64,000 nt of DNA from an uncultured Methylococcaceae bacterium (GCA_903928685.1 CAIYRS010000055.1:1-64000); one strand, 5' to 3'. Positions 1 to 8,639 are shown, counted from the first letter of the stretch. The notes: a model not told the origin generated them from the sequence alone. A program made the numbers and translations.

Positions 1-61
1 TGCCGGGTAAAAAATCTTTTATACGTTCCCATTGGTCATCCCTTAAAACAGTTCGATCCAT
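1..61 (-). mobile_element. IS5-family transposase, N-terminal fragment at window edge
   Basis: The reverse strand from 61 encodes MDRTVLRDDQWERIKDFLPG and runs off the left edge. This opening (short Met-x-R, then D-Q-W-x-R-I-x-x-x-L-P-G) is the usual N-terminus of IS5-superfamily transposases. Only 20 residues are visible, so completeness, subgroup and inverted repeats cannot be judged. The element would end somewhere between 62 and the transglycosylase promoter region. Confidence 0.7.
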
Positions 62-220
62 GATTTTTCCAAGGCAAATGGATATTAGAACACATCAATA
101 GGGCTTATTTGTTTAGAATTGGTTGAGAACGCTCCCTAGTTGATAACAGTGGCGATAACAATGAATTCAATTAATTTTACTTAGCCTGTGGGCATAAAGA
201 ATCCGAATAGAGGAAATGCA

Positions 221-1249
221 ATGAACCCGTTAAGATTGAAATTTTGGCCTTTACTAGCGATAACTTGGTTATCGGTGGCTTGCACTAGTTCGCAGCCGCC
301 TGTTAATCCCGGTATCGCCGTGCGTCCTGCTACGCCGCCACAGCTGCCGCCGCCGCAAAATTATAATCCGCCAGCAACTACCTATTCTGGGATGTTTATT
401 AAACCCGGCGAACTGCATCCGGCGGTAGATTTTTGGCGTAAGACTTACGTTGAATGGCGGCGTTCGCAAGTGGCGATTCATGACCAGCGTTACATGGATA
501 TTATCTATGAAGTGATGGTGTTGCCTGGTTATGTCGGTGAAAGTTTGACTAGCGAGCAAAAAGAAATGGTGAGTCAGCGGCGGGAATTGTGGAAGGCTCA
601 GCTTGCCGCTTTGGAAGGGAAGTTGCGTTATAACGGTACGTTAACGAATAACGACAGACAAATCATCGCCAAGCTACAAACTAATGGCAGGTCGCTGAAC
701 AGCGTTTTGTTTGGTGCTGCCGAGCGGGTACGCTCACAACGCGGCACCCGCGAACGCTTTATGAAAGGCTTGGAAATCAGCCGTCAATATGACCACCAAT
801 TTCGGCAAATTTTCCGCGAAGCCGGTCTGCCAGAAGATTTGGCGTTGTTGCCGCATGTGGAGTCATCATTCCAACCTTCAGCCCGTTCATCCGCTGGGGC
901 AATCGGTATGTGGCAATTTACCAAAGGCGCAGCGAAAACGTTTATGCCGGGTGGTAGGGTAGATTTATGTCTTGATCCGGTTGCGTCAACCAAAGGTGCT
1001 GCTAATTATTTAAGCCATGCTTACCGCAAATTGGGTGACTGGCCTACCGCGATAACCTCATACAATCACGGTATTGGCGGGATGCGACGCGCGCAAAATA
1101 CCGTCGGAAGGGATTTTGCGCGTATCGTCAATAACTATAACGGTCCAGCATTTGGTTTTGCTTCCCGTAATTATTATGCGCAATTTTTGGCGGCACGGGA
1201 AATTGTTAATAATCCCGCGGTTTATTCGTTGAATACGCCTAATCAGTAG
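221..1249 (+). CDS. Lipoprotein lytic transglycosylase (SLT/MltD-like)
   Basis: Predicted outer-membrane lipoprotein that cleaves peptidoglycan glycan strands, 342 aa. I prefer ATG 221 over GTG 188 because AGAGGAA sits just upstream of it and the protein then begins with a lipoprotein signal ending LSVAC. A Pro-rich linker follows, then an all-helical region. The C-terminal SLT domain contains PHVESSF (catalytic Glu), GAIGMWQFT and a late SYNHG motif, the family signature of MltD-type transglycosylases. There is no LysM repeat, so it is shorter than classical MltD. It stands alone, and a hairpin terminator follows at 1269. Family assignment is firm; the exact paralogue is not. Confidence 0.88.
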   Translation: MNPLRLKFWPLLAITWLSVACTSSQPPVNPGIAVRPATPPQLPPPQNYNPPATTYSGMFIKPGELHPAVDFWRKTYVEWRRSQVAIHDQRYMDIIYEVMVLPGYVGESLTSEQKEMVSQRRELWKAQLAALEGKLRYNGTLTNNDRQIIAKLQTNGRSLNSVLFGAAERVRSQRGTRERFMKGLEISRQYDHQFRQIFREAGLPEDLALLPHVESSFQPSARSSAGAIGMWQFTKGAAKTFMPGGRVDLCLDPVASTKGAANYLSHAYRKLGDWPTAITSYNHGIGGMRRAQNTVGRDFARIVNNYNGPAFGFASRNYYAQFLAAREIVNNPAVYSLNTPNQ

Positions 1250-1268
1250 TGGGGTTTAGATAAGAAAA

Positions 1269-1309
1269 GCTCAGCAACGCATAAATCTGCACGTTGCTGA
1301 GCTGGTTTT
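1269..1309. terminator. Bidirectional rho-independent terminator
   Basis: An 11-bp perfect stem (GCTCAGCAACG at 1269-1279 with CGTTGCTGAGC at 1292-1302) is followed by TGGTTTTGG on the plus strand and by TTTTCTT on the minus strand. It lies between the convergent transglycosylase and hydrogenase operon and could end both transcripts. Confidence 0.75.
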
Positions 1310-1321
1310 GGTATGTTTCAG

Positions 1322-1397
1322 AGAAGCTCTAGAGCTTAGAGAGTGATAGGGAAGCAAGAGCTTCCTAAATTGCATTCCCAACTGACTTTGGAACGAG
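1322..1397. repeat. Intergenic repeat, 'agaagctctag...ggaacgag' family, copy 1
   Basis: This block shares AGAAGCTCTAG, AGAGCTTCCTA, TGCATTCCCA and GGAACGAG in the same order with 25657-25732. The internal AAGCTCT/AGAGCTT arms are complementary. It lies between the terminator and the hoxW stop codon and is non-coding. Confidence 0.6.
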
Positions 1398-1430
1398 TAT
1401 AAGCAAGCGTTAGAGTAACCAATACTACCC

Positions 1431-1937
1431 TTACAAAAGCCGCCGCCAAGCCAACACATCCAAATCCGCCAACAGCTTGCCAGTAAATCCAATCGCCGCT
1501 TGCAAATGCTGCACCGCCGCTGCGCTCAAATCTTCACCCAATTCAAACGATTCACCTTTAATGCTTAACAAAAAACTCGGCGGTGGTGTTTGTTTTTTGA
1601 TGCTTTCATAAACCGCCAACACCGCAGCTGGACTCATGGCGTGGGTGGTGTAGCTGTTGTCTTTAGCGGGGATCAGTTCGGCAAAATCGAACGCATTGGC
1701 GCAATTCATAGAAGCATCGACAAACAACACCAAATCACGGTTTTCCAAATCCAGCGCGTGTTCAATTTGCAATTGAAAATCGGTGATTATTTCTATTGAG
1801 TCCAAAATCTGTTTTGGGCTGCGTTCTATAGCTTCCAACAACAACGGCCCCAAAGCATCATCGCCACGGCTTAAGTTGCCGTAGCCAAAAACCAACACGG
1901 GTTTTTGTAGGTTGGGGTGAGGAACGAACCCCAACAT
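1431..1937 (-). CDS. hoxW: Hydrogenase maturation endopeptidase HoxW
   Basis: Endopeptidase that removes the C-terminal extension of HoxH after Ni-Fe insertion. The N-terminal motif VFGYGNLSRGDDALG, the later DFQLQIEH, VDAS and THAMSP segments match the HyaD/HoxW family, including the Asp and His positions expected to probe the nickel site. I place the start at ATG 1937 (168 aa, GGAGAA 12 nt upstream). A TTG at 1988 would add 17 residues, overlapping the hoxH end by 14 nt. It is the last gene of the hox operon, directly behind its substrate gene, as usual for dedicated proteases. The hypA-F accessory genes are not in this window. Confidence 0.9.
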   Translation of the reverse strand: MLGFVPHPNLQKPVLVFGYGNLSRGDDALGPLLLEAIERSPKQILDSIEIITDFQLQIEHALDLENRDLVLFVDASMNCANAFDFAELIPAKDNSYTTHAMSPAAVLAVYESIKKQTPPPSFLLSIKGESFELGEDLSAAAVQHLQAAIGFTGKLLADLDVLAWRRLL

Positions 1938-1974
1938 TGGTGGACTGGATTCTCCAATAGTATCGACAGTTTTC

Positions 1975-3468
1975 TCAAACACGCTCAATATCGCCAGTGT
2001 CGTGTTTAATCAATTTATCAATCAACACACCGTCCACATCGCGTAATTCCAATTGCAAAGGCATTTTGCCGACCGCGTGGGTGGCGCAGGACAAGCACGG
2101 GTCATAAGCGCGTATCGCCACTTCCAAATTGTTAAGCAGCGGTTCGGTCAATTCGCGGCCTGACAAATATTCCGCAGCCACTTGCCGCACCGATTCATTC
2201 ATCGCTTGGTTATTGCTGGTCGTGGATACAATCAGATTGGCTTTGGTGACGATGTCGTTGTCATCGACTTGATAATGGTGGAACAGCGTACCGCGTGGGG
2301 CTTCAATCACGCCGATGCCTTCGTAACGTTTCTCGCCTTGCGCGACCAGCTCGCCGACTAGCAAATCAGCATCGTGCAACAGCTCTTTGATGCTTTCGGC
2401 GCAGTGCAGCACTTCAATTAAACGCGCCCAATGGAAGGCTAAAGTGCTGTGAACCATAGCCTCAGGGCTGTGCGCTTTGAATTCGACCCGCGCCGCTTCC
2501 GCCAAAGGCGTGTTGATGAAATCGCAGTTATTCACCCGCGCCAATGGCCCGACGCGATACCAGCCGTCTTCCTTGCCTTGCGAGAGCAAATAAGGGAATT
2601 TCATATACGTCCACGAACGCACTTCTTCGTGGATCAAGTCATTGTAATTGCAGTAATCAAAATGGTCGGTGATGGTTTCGCCCGCCGCCGTCTTAGCGCG
2701 GATGCCGCCGTGATAGAGTTCCAACGCGCCGTCTGGCTTCACCAAACCCAGATAATTGCTGCGGATGGTGGCAAAGTCATCGTAATAAGGCAGATTGGCG
2801 CAATGGACTTTTTTGATTAAAGCCACCGACGCAGCAGACCATTCGAGAATTTGGTCAATATCAGCCAGCAAAGTGTCACGCTCTTCTTTGCTCAGATGCT
2901 TGTTCATACCGCCAGCAATCGCGCCCGTGCCGTGAATGCGCTTGCCGGACACCATGCGAATCACTTCTTGCCCGTATTTACGCAACTTAACGCCTTGTAA
3001 TCCAATATCAGGAAAATCCTGCAACACCGCGATGATATTGCGTTTGCCGATGTCGCTTTCAAAACCGAACAATAAATCGGGGCTGGAAAGATGGAAAAAA
3101 TGCAACGCGTGCGATTGCAGCACTTGCCCAAAATGCAGCAGGCGGCGCAGCTTGTCGGCAGACACTGGCAGATTTTCCGGATCAACCCCCACCAATTGGT
3201 CAATCGCCTTCGCCGCCGCCAAATGATGGCTAACCGGACAAATCCCGCACAACCGCTGCACCAACACCGGCAATTCCCAATACGGACGGCCTTGAATGAA
3301 ACGCTCAAAACCTCGGAATTCAACGATGTGCAAACGCGCTTGTTGGACTTTATTGTTTTCGTCCAATAACAACGTTACTTTGCCGTGGCCTTCGACGCGC
3401 GAGACCGGATCGACAACAACGCGTTTTAAAGTGTCACGGTTTTCGGCGGTTTCTAAATGTTCGTACAT
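1975..3468 (-). CDS. hoxH: NAD-reducing hydrogenase large subunit HoxH
   Basis: Carries the Ni-Fe active site of the bidirectional NAD-reducing (group 3d) hydrogenase, 497 aa. The N-terminal ligand motif RLCGICPVSHH gives Cys74 and Cys77; the C-terminal motif DPCLSCATH gives Cys458 and Cys461. The protein continues 33 residues past His464, the propeptide expected to be clipped by HoxW. An early VDPVSRVEGHG motif is also diagnostic. In usual operons hoxH follows hoxY immediately; here about 2.1 kb with two unrelated genes separates them. No strong Shine-Dalgarno is seen before the ATG. Identity is very secure. Confidence 0.97.
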   Translation of the reverse strand: MYEHLETAENRDTLKRVVVDPVSRVEGHGKVTLLLDENNKVQQARLHIVEFRGFERFIQGRPYWELPVLVQRLCGICPVSHHLAAAKAIDQLVGVDPENLPVSADKLRRLLHFGQVLQSHALHFFHLSSPDLLFGFESDIGKRNIIAVLQDFPDIGLQGVKLRKYGQEVIRMVSGKRIHGTGAIAGGMNKHLSKEERDTLLADIDQILEWSAASVALIKKVHCANLPYYDDFATIRSNYLGLVKPDGALELYHGGIRAKTAAGETITDHFDYCNYNDLIHEEVRSWTYMKFPYLLSQGKEDGWYRVGPLARVNNCDFINTPLAEAARVEFKAHSPEAMVHSTLAFHWARLIEVLHCAESIKELLHDADLLVGELVAQGEKRYEGIGVIEAPRGTLFHHYQVDDNDIVTKANLIVSTTSNNQAMNESVRQVAAEYLSGRELTEPLLNNLEVAIRAYDPCLSCATHAVGKMPLQLELRDVDGVLIDKLIKHDTGDIERV

Positions 3469-3506
3469 GGCGGTTCTCGGTTGTGGCTATGTAACAGGGA
3501 TCAATT

Positions 3507-3584
3507 GTAGGATGGGCTGAACGTAGGGAAGCCCATCGTTTGCTTGGATTGATTGATGGGCTTCCTATCGTCAGCCCATCCTAC
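3507..3584. repeat. Long hairpin repeat (GTAGGATGGGCTGA family) overlapping the KAP gene stop
   Basis: The 14-nt arm GTAGGATGGGCTGA (3507-3520) is exactly complementary to TCAGCCCATCCTAC (3571-3584). Inner arms around GGGAAGCCCATCG and GATGGGCTTCCTATCG extend the stem. The stop codon of the upstream minus-strand ATPase gene (3581-3583) lies inside the outer arm. A second copy is at 49468-49545 and a half copy near 56203-56228. Confidence 0.85.
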
Positions 3585-5245
3585 GGGGTCAGTTTCTCGG
3601 TTAAATTATTATTTTCAAAGAATCTACGAATAATTTTAGAAAGGCGGCTATTGGGTTCATCAGAGCAAATTTTGGAACATGCGGCGATAAAGTTACTCGC
3701 TCCTTTTCCAAAGTTGTCGTCATGGGGATTTATTATCCATTTCTTATGTTGAGTCATGAAATCGCTTAGTGGATAACCTTCCATATGTTTGAGTGTCTCT
3801 TCGTATTGATAAATTGTTGAATTACCTAATGCAAACCTTTCCAGCTCCCCCCAACCTGAATTAATAATAATTCGTTCGACAGTTTCAATAAGAGTAAGCT
3901 TTGGATTTATTAAGCTTTCTATTTCATTTAATTTTGAACGAATTGCTGGATGATATTCATCACCATAGGCGATAATTTTTAGCATCTTATGTTTACTGTT
4001 AACGCTGATTGAATTTATGCAGTTATCAAGAAATTGTTGGGCAAGAGCCATATCCCCAAGCTCCTTTTCAATCGTAGAAATTATGGTGGTTACCGTCTGG
4101 TAATTTAGCTTGCCAATTATTGGAAGTAGTTCTTTAGCCATGTCAAGCAGTTCATCATTGCTTTTGTGCGGATTCCAATAAACGTTTTCAAAAAAACACT
4201 GGAGTTGATTGCTAATAAGACCGCTATAGTCGTTAGTTTTATATTCTTCGAATTGAGCTTTTAATTCGGTTGCATTGAGTAAGCCAGACTGTAAGTATTC
4301 ATACAGAATATTTTCAAACTCATCTGGATTATTTATACCTAAATTCCTTAGTAACTCATTCCAACCTAACTCATTTTGATTTGGTTGCTCTTTTTTTATT
4401 TCTATATCGATAAGTTTGCCAAGAGAATTATAAGATTTTATGTATTCAAACGGTGGAGGATTGTTTATGGCTCGATAATGGGATGCTGTCAATAATACGG
4501 TGCTTGGTATCCAATTTGAAGTTGGCACATCCTCAACGCCACTTTCTTTTAGAATATAAGTTATCGTATTAATTATCTTCCTGATAACTCGGATGTTGTT
4601 GATTTTTAATATTTCAACTGCAGTTTTTGTCTCGGTGAGATAAGCCTCGGTATTACCATTAGCAGCAATATCAAAAGATTCAGAAGGTAAGGGGTCTAAA
4701 GTCAGCTCTACATCAACAACTTTTTCATGCAGTGCAGCCCAAAGGTCACCATCGCTTAACTTATCGGTATTTAGAAGAATCAAAAATCGGACGTTATGGT
4801 TTTCTGAATATTCATCAAGCATCCCCATAAGCTCATCAATTTCGAGAGACTTGTGTTTTCTTTCGATGTCATCAACGACTATCAACTTATTTTTCACAAT
4901 ATCTGATAACCATAGTAAGACACTATCTTCTGCTGAATATCCGAAAAACCGTTTTAAAACTTGATTTGCAGCACCAACACCAGTTTTTAAAAGTTTTTGT
5001 ACAGATGAGGCGTCATTCAAATACGCATTTTGAAGGATTCGTATTTTCAATTCATTTATTGTTTTCGCGCCAAACAATGAGACGTAAATTGATTTTTTAT
5101 AGTCCTGAGGAAATTCTTTTTTAACATCATCCCAGAGCTTAGTCTTTCCAGTCCCCCATTTACCTTTTAGTACAATCACTCTGTAATTTTGGTTTTTGAG
5201 CAATTCGATTAATCGCTGTTTAGTACTGATGTATGTATTCGACAT
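3581..5245 (-). CDS. KAP-like P-loop NTPase inserted in the hox operon
   Basis: A 554-aa predicted ATPase of unknown role. Walker A is GKWGTGKT (residues 28-35) and Walker B is LIVVDDIER (121-129), the G-x-W-G-x-G-K-T and hydrophobic-DD-x-x-R pattern of KAP/STAND-type NTPases, a family that includes the plasmid phage-exclusion protein PifA. I see no clear membrane segment. The C-terminal two thirds are helical and unfamiliar. The gene is visibly more AT-rich than hoxH and hoxY on either side, and its stop codon falls in a dispersed hairpin repeat, both suggesting acquisition. A defence role is inference; no partner effector is evident besides the small antitoxin-like gene upstream. Confidence 0.75.
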   Translation of the reverse strand: MSNTYISTKQRLIELLKNQNYRVIVLKGKWGTGKTKLWDDVKKEFPQDYKKSIYVSLFGAKTINELKIRILQNAYLNDASSVQKLLKTGVGAANQVLKRFFGYSAEDSVLLWLSDIVKNKLIVVDDIERKHKSLEIDELMGMLDEYSENHNVRFLILLNTDKLSDGDLWAALHEKVVDVELTLDPLPSESFDIAANGNTEAYLTETKTAVEILKINNIRVIRKIINTITYILKESGVEDVPTSNWIPSTVLLTASHYRAINNPPPFEYIKSYNSLGKLIDIEIKKEQPNQNELGWNELLRNLGINNPDEFENILYEYLQSGLLNATELKAQFEEYKTNDYSGLISNQLQCFFENVYWNPHKSNDELLDMAKELLPIIGKLNYQTVTTIISTIEKELGDMALAQQFLDNCINSISVNSKHKMLKIIAYGDEYHPAIRSKLNEIESLINPKLTLIETVERIIINSGWGELERFALGNSTIYQYEETLKHMEGYPLSDFMTQHKKWIINPHDDNFGKGASNFIAACSKICSDEPNSRLSKIIRRFFENNNLTEKLTP

Positions 5246-5318
5246 AAAAATTAACGGTGGATTTTAGGGTAAGTGGCTACTGATTTCGTAAACATTCCTG
5301 CCAGGTAAATATTCAGCT

Positions 5319-5549
5319 TTACGCCAACGGCTCAAAATCCATTTCATATGCATCAATCAAATCACCCACGACTGAAACCAGCGAATACAAAGGATGGCTG
5401 GCATAGTCCAACACAATATCTAACAAACTATTTAGCAAATTAGTAGCTTGTGCGTAATCGCTTTCGGATTCGATGTGTGCCACGGGAGCAACCGCTCTGA
5501 GCATTTGCCAAGCCGGAATGAGTTTTTCAACATTGAGGGCTGTGTTCAT
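5319..5549 (-). CDS. HigA-like antitoxin, N-terminal domain only (truncated)
   Basis: A 76-aa product beginning at ATG 5549 (AAGGGT upstream), 16 nt after the hoxY stop. The pattern of an acidic YAQATNLLNSLLD helix, then HPLYSLVSVVGDLIDAYE, resembles the N-terminal domain of HigA-type antitoxins of the COG5499 group. Those proteins normally continue into a helix-turn-helix domain of about 50 residues. Here the reading frame stops right after EPLA, and no HTH sequence is visible in the 70 nt before the ATPase gene. It is probably a remnant or an HTH-less variant. No HigB toxin is adjacent. Confidence 0.6.
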   Translation of the reverse strand: MNTALNVEKLIPAWQMLRAVAPVAHIESESDYAQATNLLNSLLDIVLDYASHPLYSLVSVVGDLIDAYEMDFEPLA

Positions 5550-5565
5550 TTTTTTACCCTTAATC

Positions 5566-6105
5566 TCAATCATAATGCACCAACCCATAATCCAATTCCG
5601 GTTCCCTTCCTTCCAACAAATCCGTCAAAAACTTCCAAAAAACATCGGCTGATGGCGGGCAGCCGGGCAGGTAGTAATCAATTTTCACCACTTCATGGAT
5701 CGGGCGGACTTTGTCTAGCAATAAGGGCAATTCGATGTCACTGGGGATTTGTGGATTTTCCACGCCGATGCCGTCCAGATAAGCTTCACTTAAGCATTCT
5801 TCCAGCGGGATGAAATTACGCATCGCGGGCAAGCCGCCGTTGATGGCACACGCGCCGACGGCGACTAAGATTTTGCAGTTTTTGCGAAATTCGCGCAGGG
5901 TGTGAACGTTTTCGGAATTGCACACGCCGCCTTCTATCAGGCCGATGTCGCAGTTGCTGGCGTGTTCGATGTCGGTGATGGGCGAGCGGTCGAATTCGAC
6001 GTGTTCGGCGAGGGCGACCAGGCGTTCGTCCAAGTCTAAAAACGACATGTGGCAACCGAAGCAGCCTGCTAGTGAGGTGGTGGCTACGCGGACTTTATTC
6101 GCCAT
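5566..6105 (-). CDS. hoxY: NAD-reducing hydrogenase small subunit HoxY
   Basis: Electron-transfer small subunit of the hydrogenase module, 179 aa. Cluster ligands are visible as GCFGCHMS (Cys15, Cys18), VAVGACA (Cys86) and PGCPPSAD (Cys149), the four-cysteine set for the single proximal [4Fe-4S] cluster found in group 3 small subunits. It has no Tat signal, agreeing with a cytoplasmic enzyme. Its start overlaps the hoxU end by 11 nt, indicating translational coupling. Downstream the expected hoxH is displaced by the antitoxin-like and ATPase genes. Confidence 0.96.
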   Translation of the reverse strand: MANKVRVATTSLAGCFGCHMSFLDLDERLVALAEHVEFDRSPITDIEHASNCDIGLIEGGVCNSENVHTLREFRKNCKILVAVGACAINGGLPAMRNFIPLEECLSEAYLDGIGVENPQIPSDIELPLLLDKVRPIHEVVKIDYYLPGCPPSADVFWKFLTDLLEGREPELDYGLVHYD

Positions 6106-6811
6106 GATGATTCTCGGAAAGTAAGGTGACTTCGTTAATTTCGTGATGATCGTAAATGCGCTGGCCTATCGGCACTTGGTAGCCCGTGCGTTTGATTAAA
6201 ATCGCTCCGGTCGGGCAGATGTGTGCGGCTTTGTCATTTTTGTCCAAATCGGTGTCCTTGAGTTTTCCGCTAGCCGAGTTGACAGCTAAATTCTTGTTGA
6301 TGCCACGTCCGACAATGCCAAACACGTCTTTGCCGTCCTGTTCTCGGCTAGCGCGTACGCACAAGGTGCAGAAAATGCAACGGTTGTGGTCGATCAGCAC
6401 GTCAGGATGGGAAGCGTCCATTTCCCGATGTGGGTAAAACAATGGGAAATGGTCGTCAAGCATGTTCAAATAATAAGCCACCGCCTGCAATTGGCAGTTG
6501 CCAGTTTTTTCGCAAGACGGGCAAAAATGGTTGCCTTCCACAAACAGCATTTGGGTGATTTTTTTGCGGTCGTCGGTCAGCTCTTGGCTGTTATTGATGA
6601 CATCTTGGCCTTCGGCAGCGGGAAAGGTGCAGGCGGAACAGTTGCGCCCGTTGACTTTCACCGTGCACAGTTTGCAACTGCCGTGCGGTGTAAATTCGGG
6701 GTGATGGCATAAATGCGGAATGTATTCTCCCGCCGCCGTCGCCGCTTGCATGATGGTTTGTCCGTCGGTAAACGGGATGGTTTTGCCATCTAGGGTGATG
6801 GTTTTAGTCAT
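6095..6811 (-). CDS. hoxU: NAD-reducing hydrogenase diaphorase subunit HoxU
   Basis: Fe-S subunit linking HoxF to HoxY, homologous to the N-terminal part of NuoG, 238 aa. The start is ATG 6811 with GGAGAAG upstream; a longer frame to 6898 would lie inside hoxF. In order it has a ferredoxin-like [2Fe-2S] domain (CHH and GSCKLCTV cysteines), a His/Cys segment HFCPSCEKTGNC, then CIFCTLC and HICPTGAI cysteines for [4Fe-4S] binding. It overlaps the hoxF end by 8 nt. The length fits the family. Confidence 0.96.
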   Translation of the reverse strand: MTKTITLDGKTIPFTDGQTIMQAATAAGEYIPHLCHHPEFTPHGSCKLCTVKVNGRNCSACTFPAAEGQDVINNSQELTDDRKKITQMLFVEGNHFCPSCEKTGNCQLQAVAYYLNMLDDHFPLFYPHREMDASHPDVLIDHNRCIFCTLCVRASREQDGKDVFGIVGRGINKNLAVNSASGKLKDTDLDKNDKAAHICPTGAILIKRTGYQVPIGQRIYDHHEINEVTLLSENHHGE

Positions 6812-8591
6812 GATCTTCTCCAATTTGTGCCAAATGCGCCCCCGCATCATTCCGGTTCGCCATCCTTCGCGCAGTTTCCAAAGCCGCGTCCAAATCAAAC
6901 CCTGGCTCGTAGCTGATTTTTTTCAATTGTGCTTGATACAATTCAGGATAACGTTCTAGGGTTGAAAGTATCGGGTTGGCGGCGGTTTGGCCTAGGCCGC
7001 AGTGGCTGTAGTTTTTCACCAGTTGGCAGAGTTCTTCCAAGGCGACGACATCGCCTGCCGAGCCGTGGCCTTCGATGATTTTGTCCAATTGTTTTTTCAA
7101 CAACGACGTGCCGACGCGGCAAGGTGTGCAAAAGCCACAGCTTTCGTGGGCGAAGAAGTGGGTGAAGTTGTTGACGATGTCCAAAATATTGCGCGATTCA
7201 TTAAAGACGATGAACGAGCCGCCTGTTGCCAAATCTTCAAACGCCAGTTTGCGCTGCAATTCGTCATTGGCGATAAATGTGCCGGATGGGCCGCCGATTT
7301 GTACGCCCAGCACATCGTCCGCGCCACAAACATCCAAAACGCTTTGCACGGTGCTGCCAAACGGCACTTCGTAAATGCCAGGACGGGCGCAATCGCCGCT
7401 GATACTGAGGATTTTTGTGCCTTTGGATTTGTCCGTACCTATTTCCGCAAACCAGTCGCCGCCGTGGACGGCAATCGCCGCCGCTGCCAAAAAAGTTTCC
7501 ACGTTATTGACCACAGTCGGTTTGCCCAAATAGCCTTGCGTAACCGGATACGGCGGGCGGTTGCGTGGGATGCCCATTTTGCCTTCCAGCGATTCAATCA
7601 AAGCCGATTCTTCGCCGCAGATGTAAGCACCTGCGCCTAGGCAAATTTCAATATCGAAATCAACGACTTGACCTAAGATGTTGTTACCCAATAAACCTGC
7701 ATTGCGGCGATTTTGCAGAACGGCTTGCAAGGGTTCGAACAAAAACAGATATTCGCCACGCAAGTAGATGAAGCCTTGCTTCGCGCCGATGATTGCCGCC
7801 GCGACGGTCATGCCTTCAAACACTTGATCGGCATAGCTATTCAATAACACGCGGTCTTTAAACGTGCCTGGCTCGCCTTCGTCGGCATTGCAGACGACAT
7901 AGCGCGTGGTTTCTGCTTCTTCTGAACAGAAGCGCCATTTCATCGCGGTTTTAAAGCCCGCACCGCCGCGTCCGCGCAGGCCGGATTGGTCGATTTCCGC
8001 CAGCGTGGCTGATGTTCCTAGGGCGAAAGTCGCTTGCAAAGCTTCGCCCTTAGTAATCGGCTGGTTAAGCAACAAACCTGTTTGTTGGATATTGTCTCTG
8101 ACGGCGAACAGCTCGCTAGGCCAATCAACAAGCGGCGTTTGCGTATTGACCAAGCCTGCAATCTGGTCAATTTTGCTGTTGTCGAGCTGCGTCAACGGCA
8201 AACCATTGACCAAACCCGCCGGGCCTTGGTCGCATAAACCTGTACACGAGGTGTTGTCCAAACTCACCACACCATCCGCCCGCACCGCACCCACAGCCAC
8301 CTGCAAGCGTTCCGCCAGATACGCCATGATGGCGTGCTTGCCGAGCATGTGGTCGGTGATGGAATCGCTGATGAGGATGTCGTAGTGGCCTCTGGGTTGC
8401 AAATGCAAGAAGCTGTAAAACTCCACCACGCCGAGGATTTGGGTGCGAGGGATGCTGAGTAAGTCGGCTAGTTGTTCTATTGCCGCTTCTGGAATATGCA
8501 GGTAGCGGGCTTGCACGGCGCGGAGGATGGCGAGAAGGTGATTGGTTTGGAAATGATGTTGTTGGCAAAGATGTTGTACAAAATGTTCCAT
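6804..8591 (-). CDS. hoxF: NAD-reducing hydrogenase diaphorase subunit HoxF
   Basis: FMN- and NAD-binding subunit, 595 aa, a NuoE-like domain (about residues 1-150) fused to a NuoF-like domain. NuoF features are CNADEGEPGTFKDR (FMN region), GAGAYICGEESALIESLEG (nucleotide site) and ESCGFCTPCRVG for the [4Fe-4S] cluster. In the NuoE-like part only the C-x3-C pair in TSCTGLCDQGPA is present; the first cysteine pair of NuoE is replaced by a stretch with SDSITD. I believe this is shared with other fused HoxF proteins, so activity need not be lost. It is the first gene of the operon, with a sigma-70-like promoter upstream. Confidence 0.96.
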   Translation of the reverse strand: MEHFVQHLCQQHHFQTNHLLAILRAVQARYLHIPEAAIEQLADLLSIPRTQILGVVEFYSFLHLQPRGHYDILISDSITDHMLGKHAIMAYLAERLQVAVGAVRADGVVSLDNTSCTGLCDQGPAGLVNGLPLTQLDNSKIDQIAGLVNTQTPLVDWPSELFAVRDNIQQTGLLLNQPITKGEALQATFALGTSATLAEIDQSGLRGRGGAGFKTAMKWRFCSEEAETTRYVVCNADEGEPGTFKDRVLLNSYADQVFEGMTVAAAIIGAKQGFIYLRGEYLFLFEPLQAVLQNRRNAGLLGNNILGQVVDFDIEICLGAGAYICGEESALIESLEGKMGIPRNRPPYPVTQGYLGKPTVVNNVETFLAAAAIAVHGGDWFAEIGTDKSKGTKILSISGDCARPGIYEVPFGSTVQSVLDVCGADDVLGVQIGGPSGTFIANDELQRKLAFEDLATGGSFIVFNESRNILDIVNNFTHFFAHESCGFCTPCRVGTSLLKKQLDKIIEGHGSAGDVVALEELCQLVKNYSHCGLGQTAANPILSTLERYPELYQAQLKKISYEPGFDLDAALETARRMANRNDAGAHLAQIGEDHD

Positions 8592-8639
8592 AAAAACCGC
8601 CTTGGCTTATTTGAAATAATAAGGGTTATTCCCCCACAT

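Noticed and set aside
7002-7640. 212-aa frame on the plus strand inside hoxF
   Set aside because: It is antisense to a clear NuoF-type coding region and has no recognisable domain; open only because of codon bias.
6804-8591. Reading hoxF/hoxU as complex I nuoEFG
   Set aside because: The genes are followed by HoxY and HoxH with intact Ni-Fe and small-subunit cluster motifs, and HoxU lacks the large NuoG domain.
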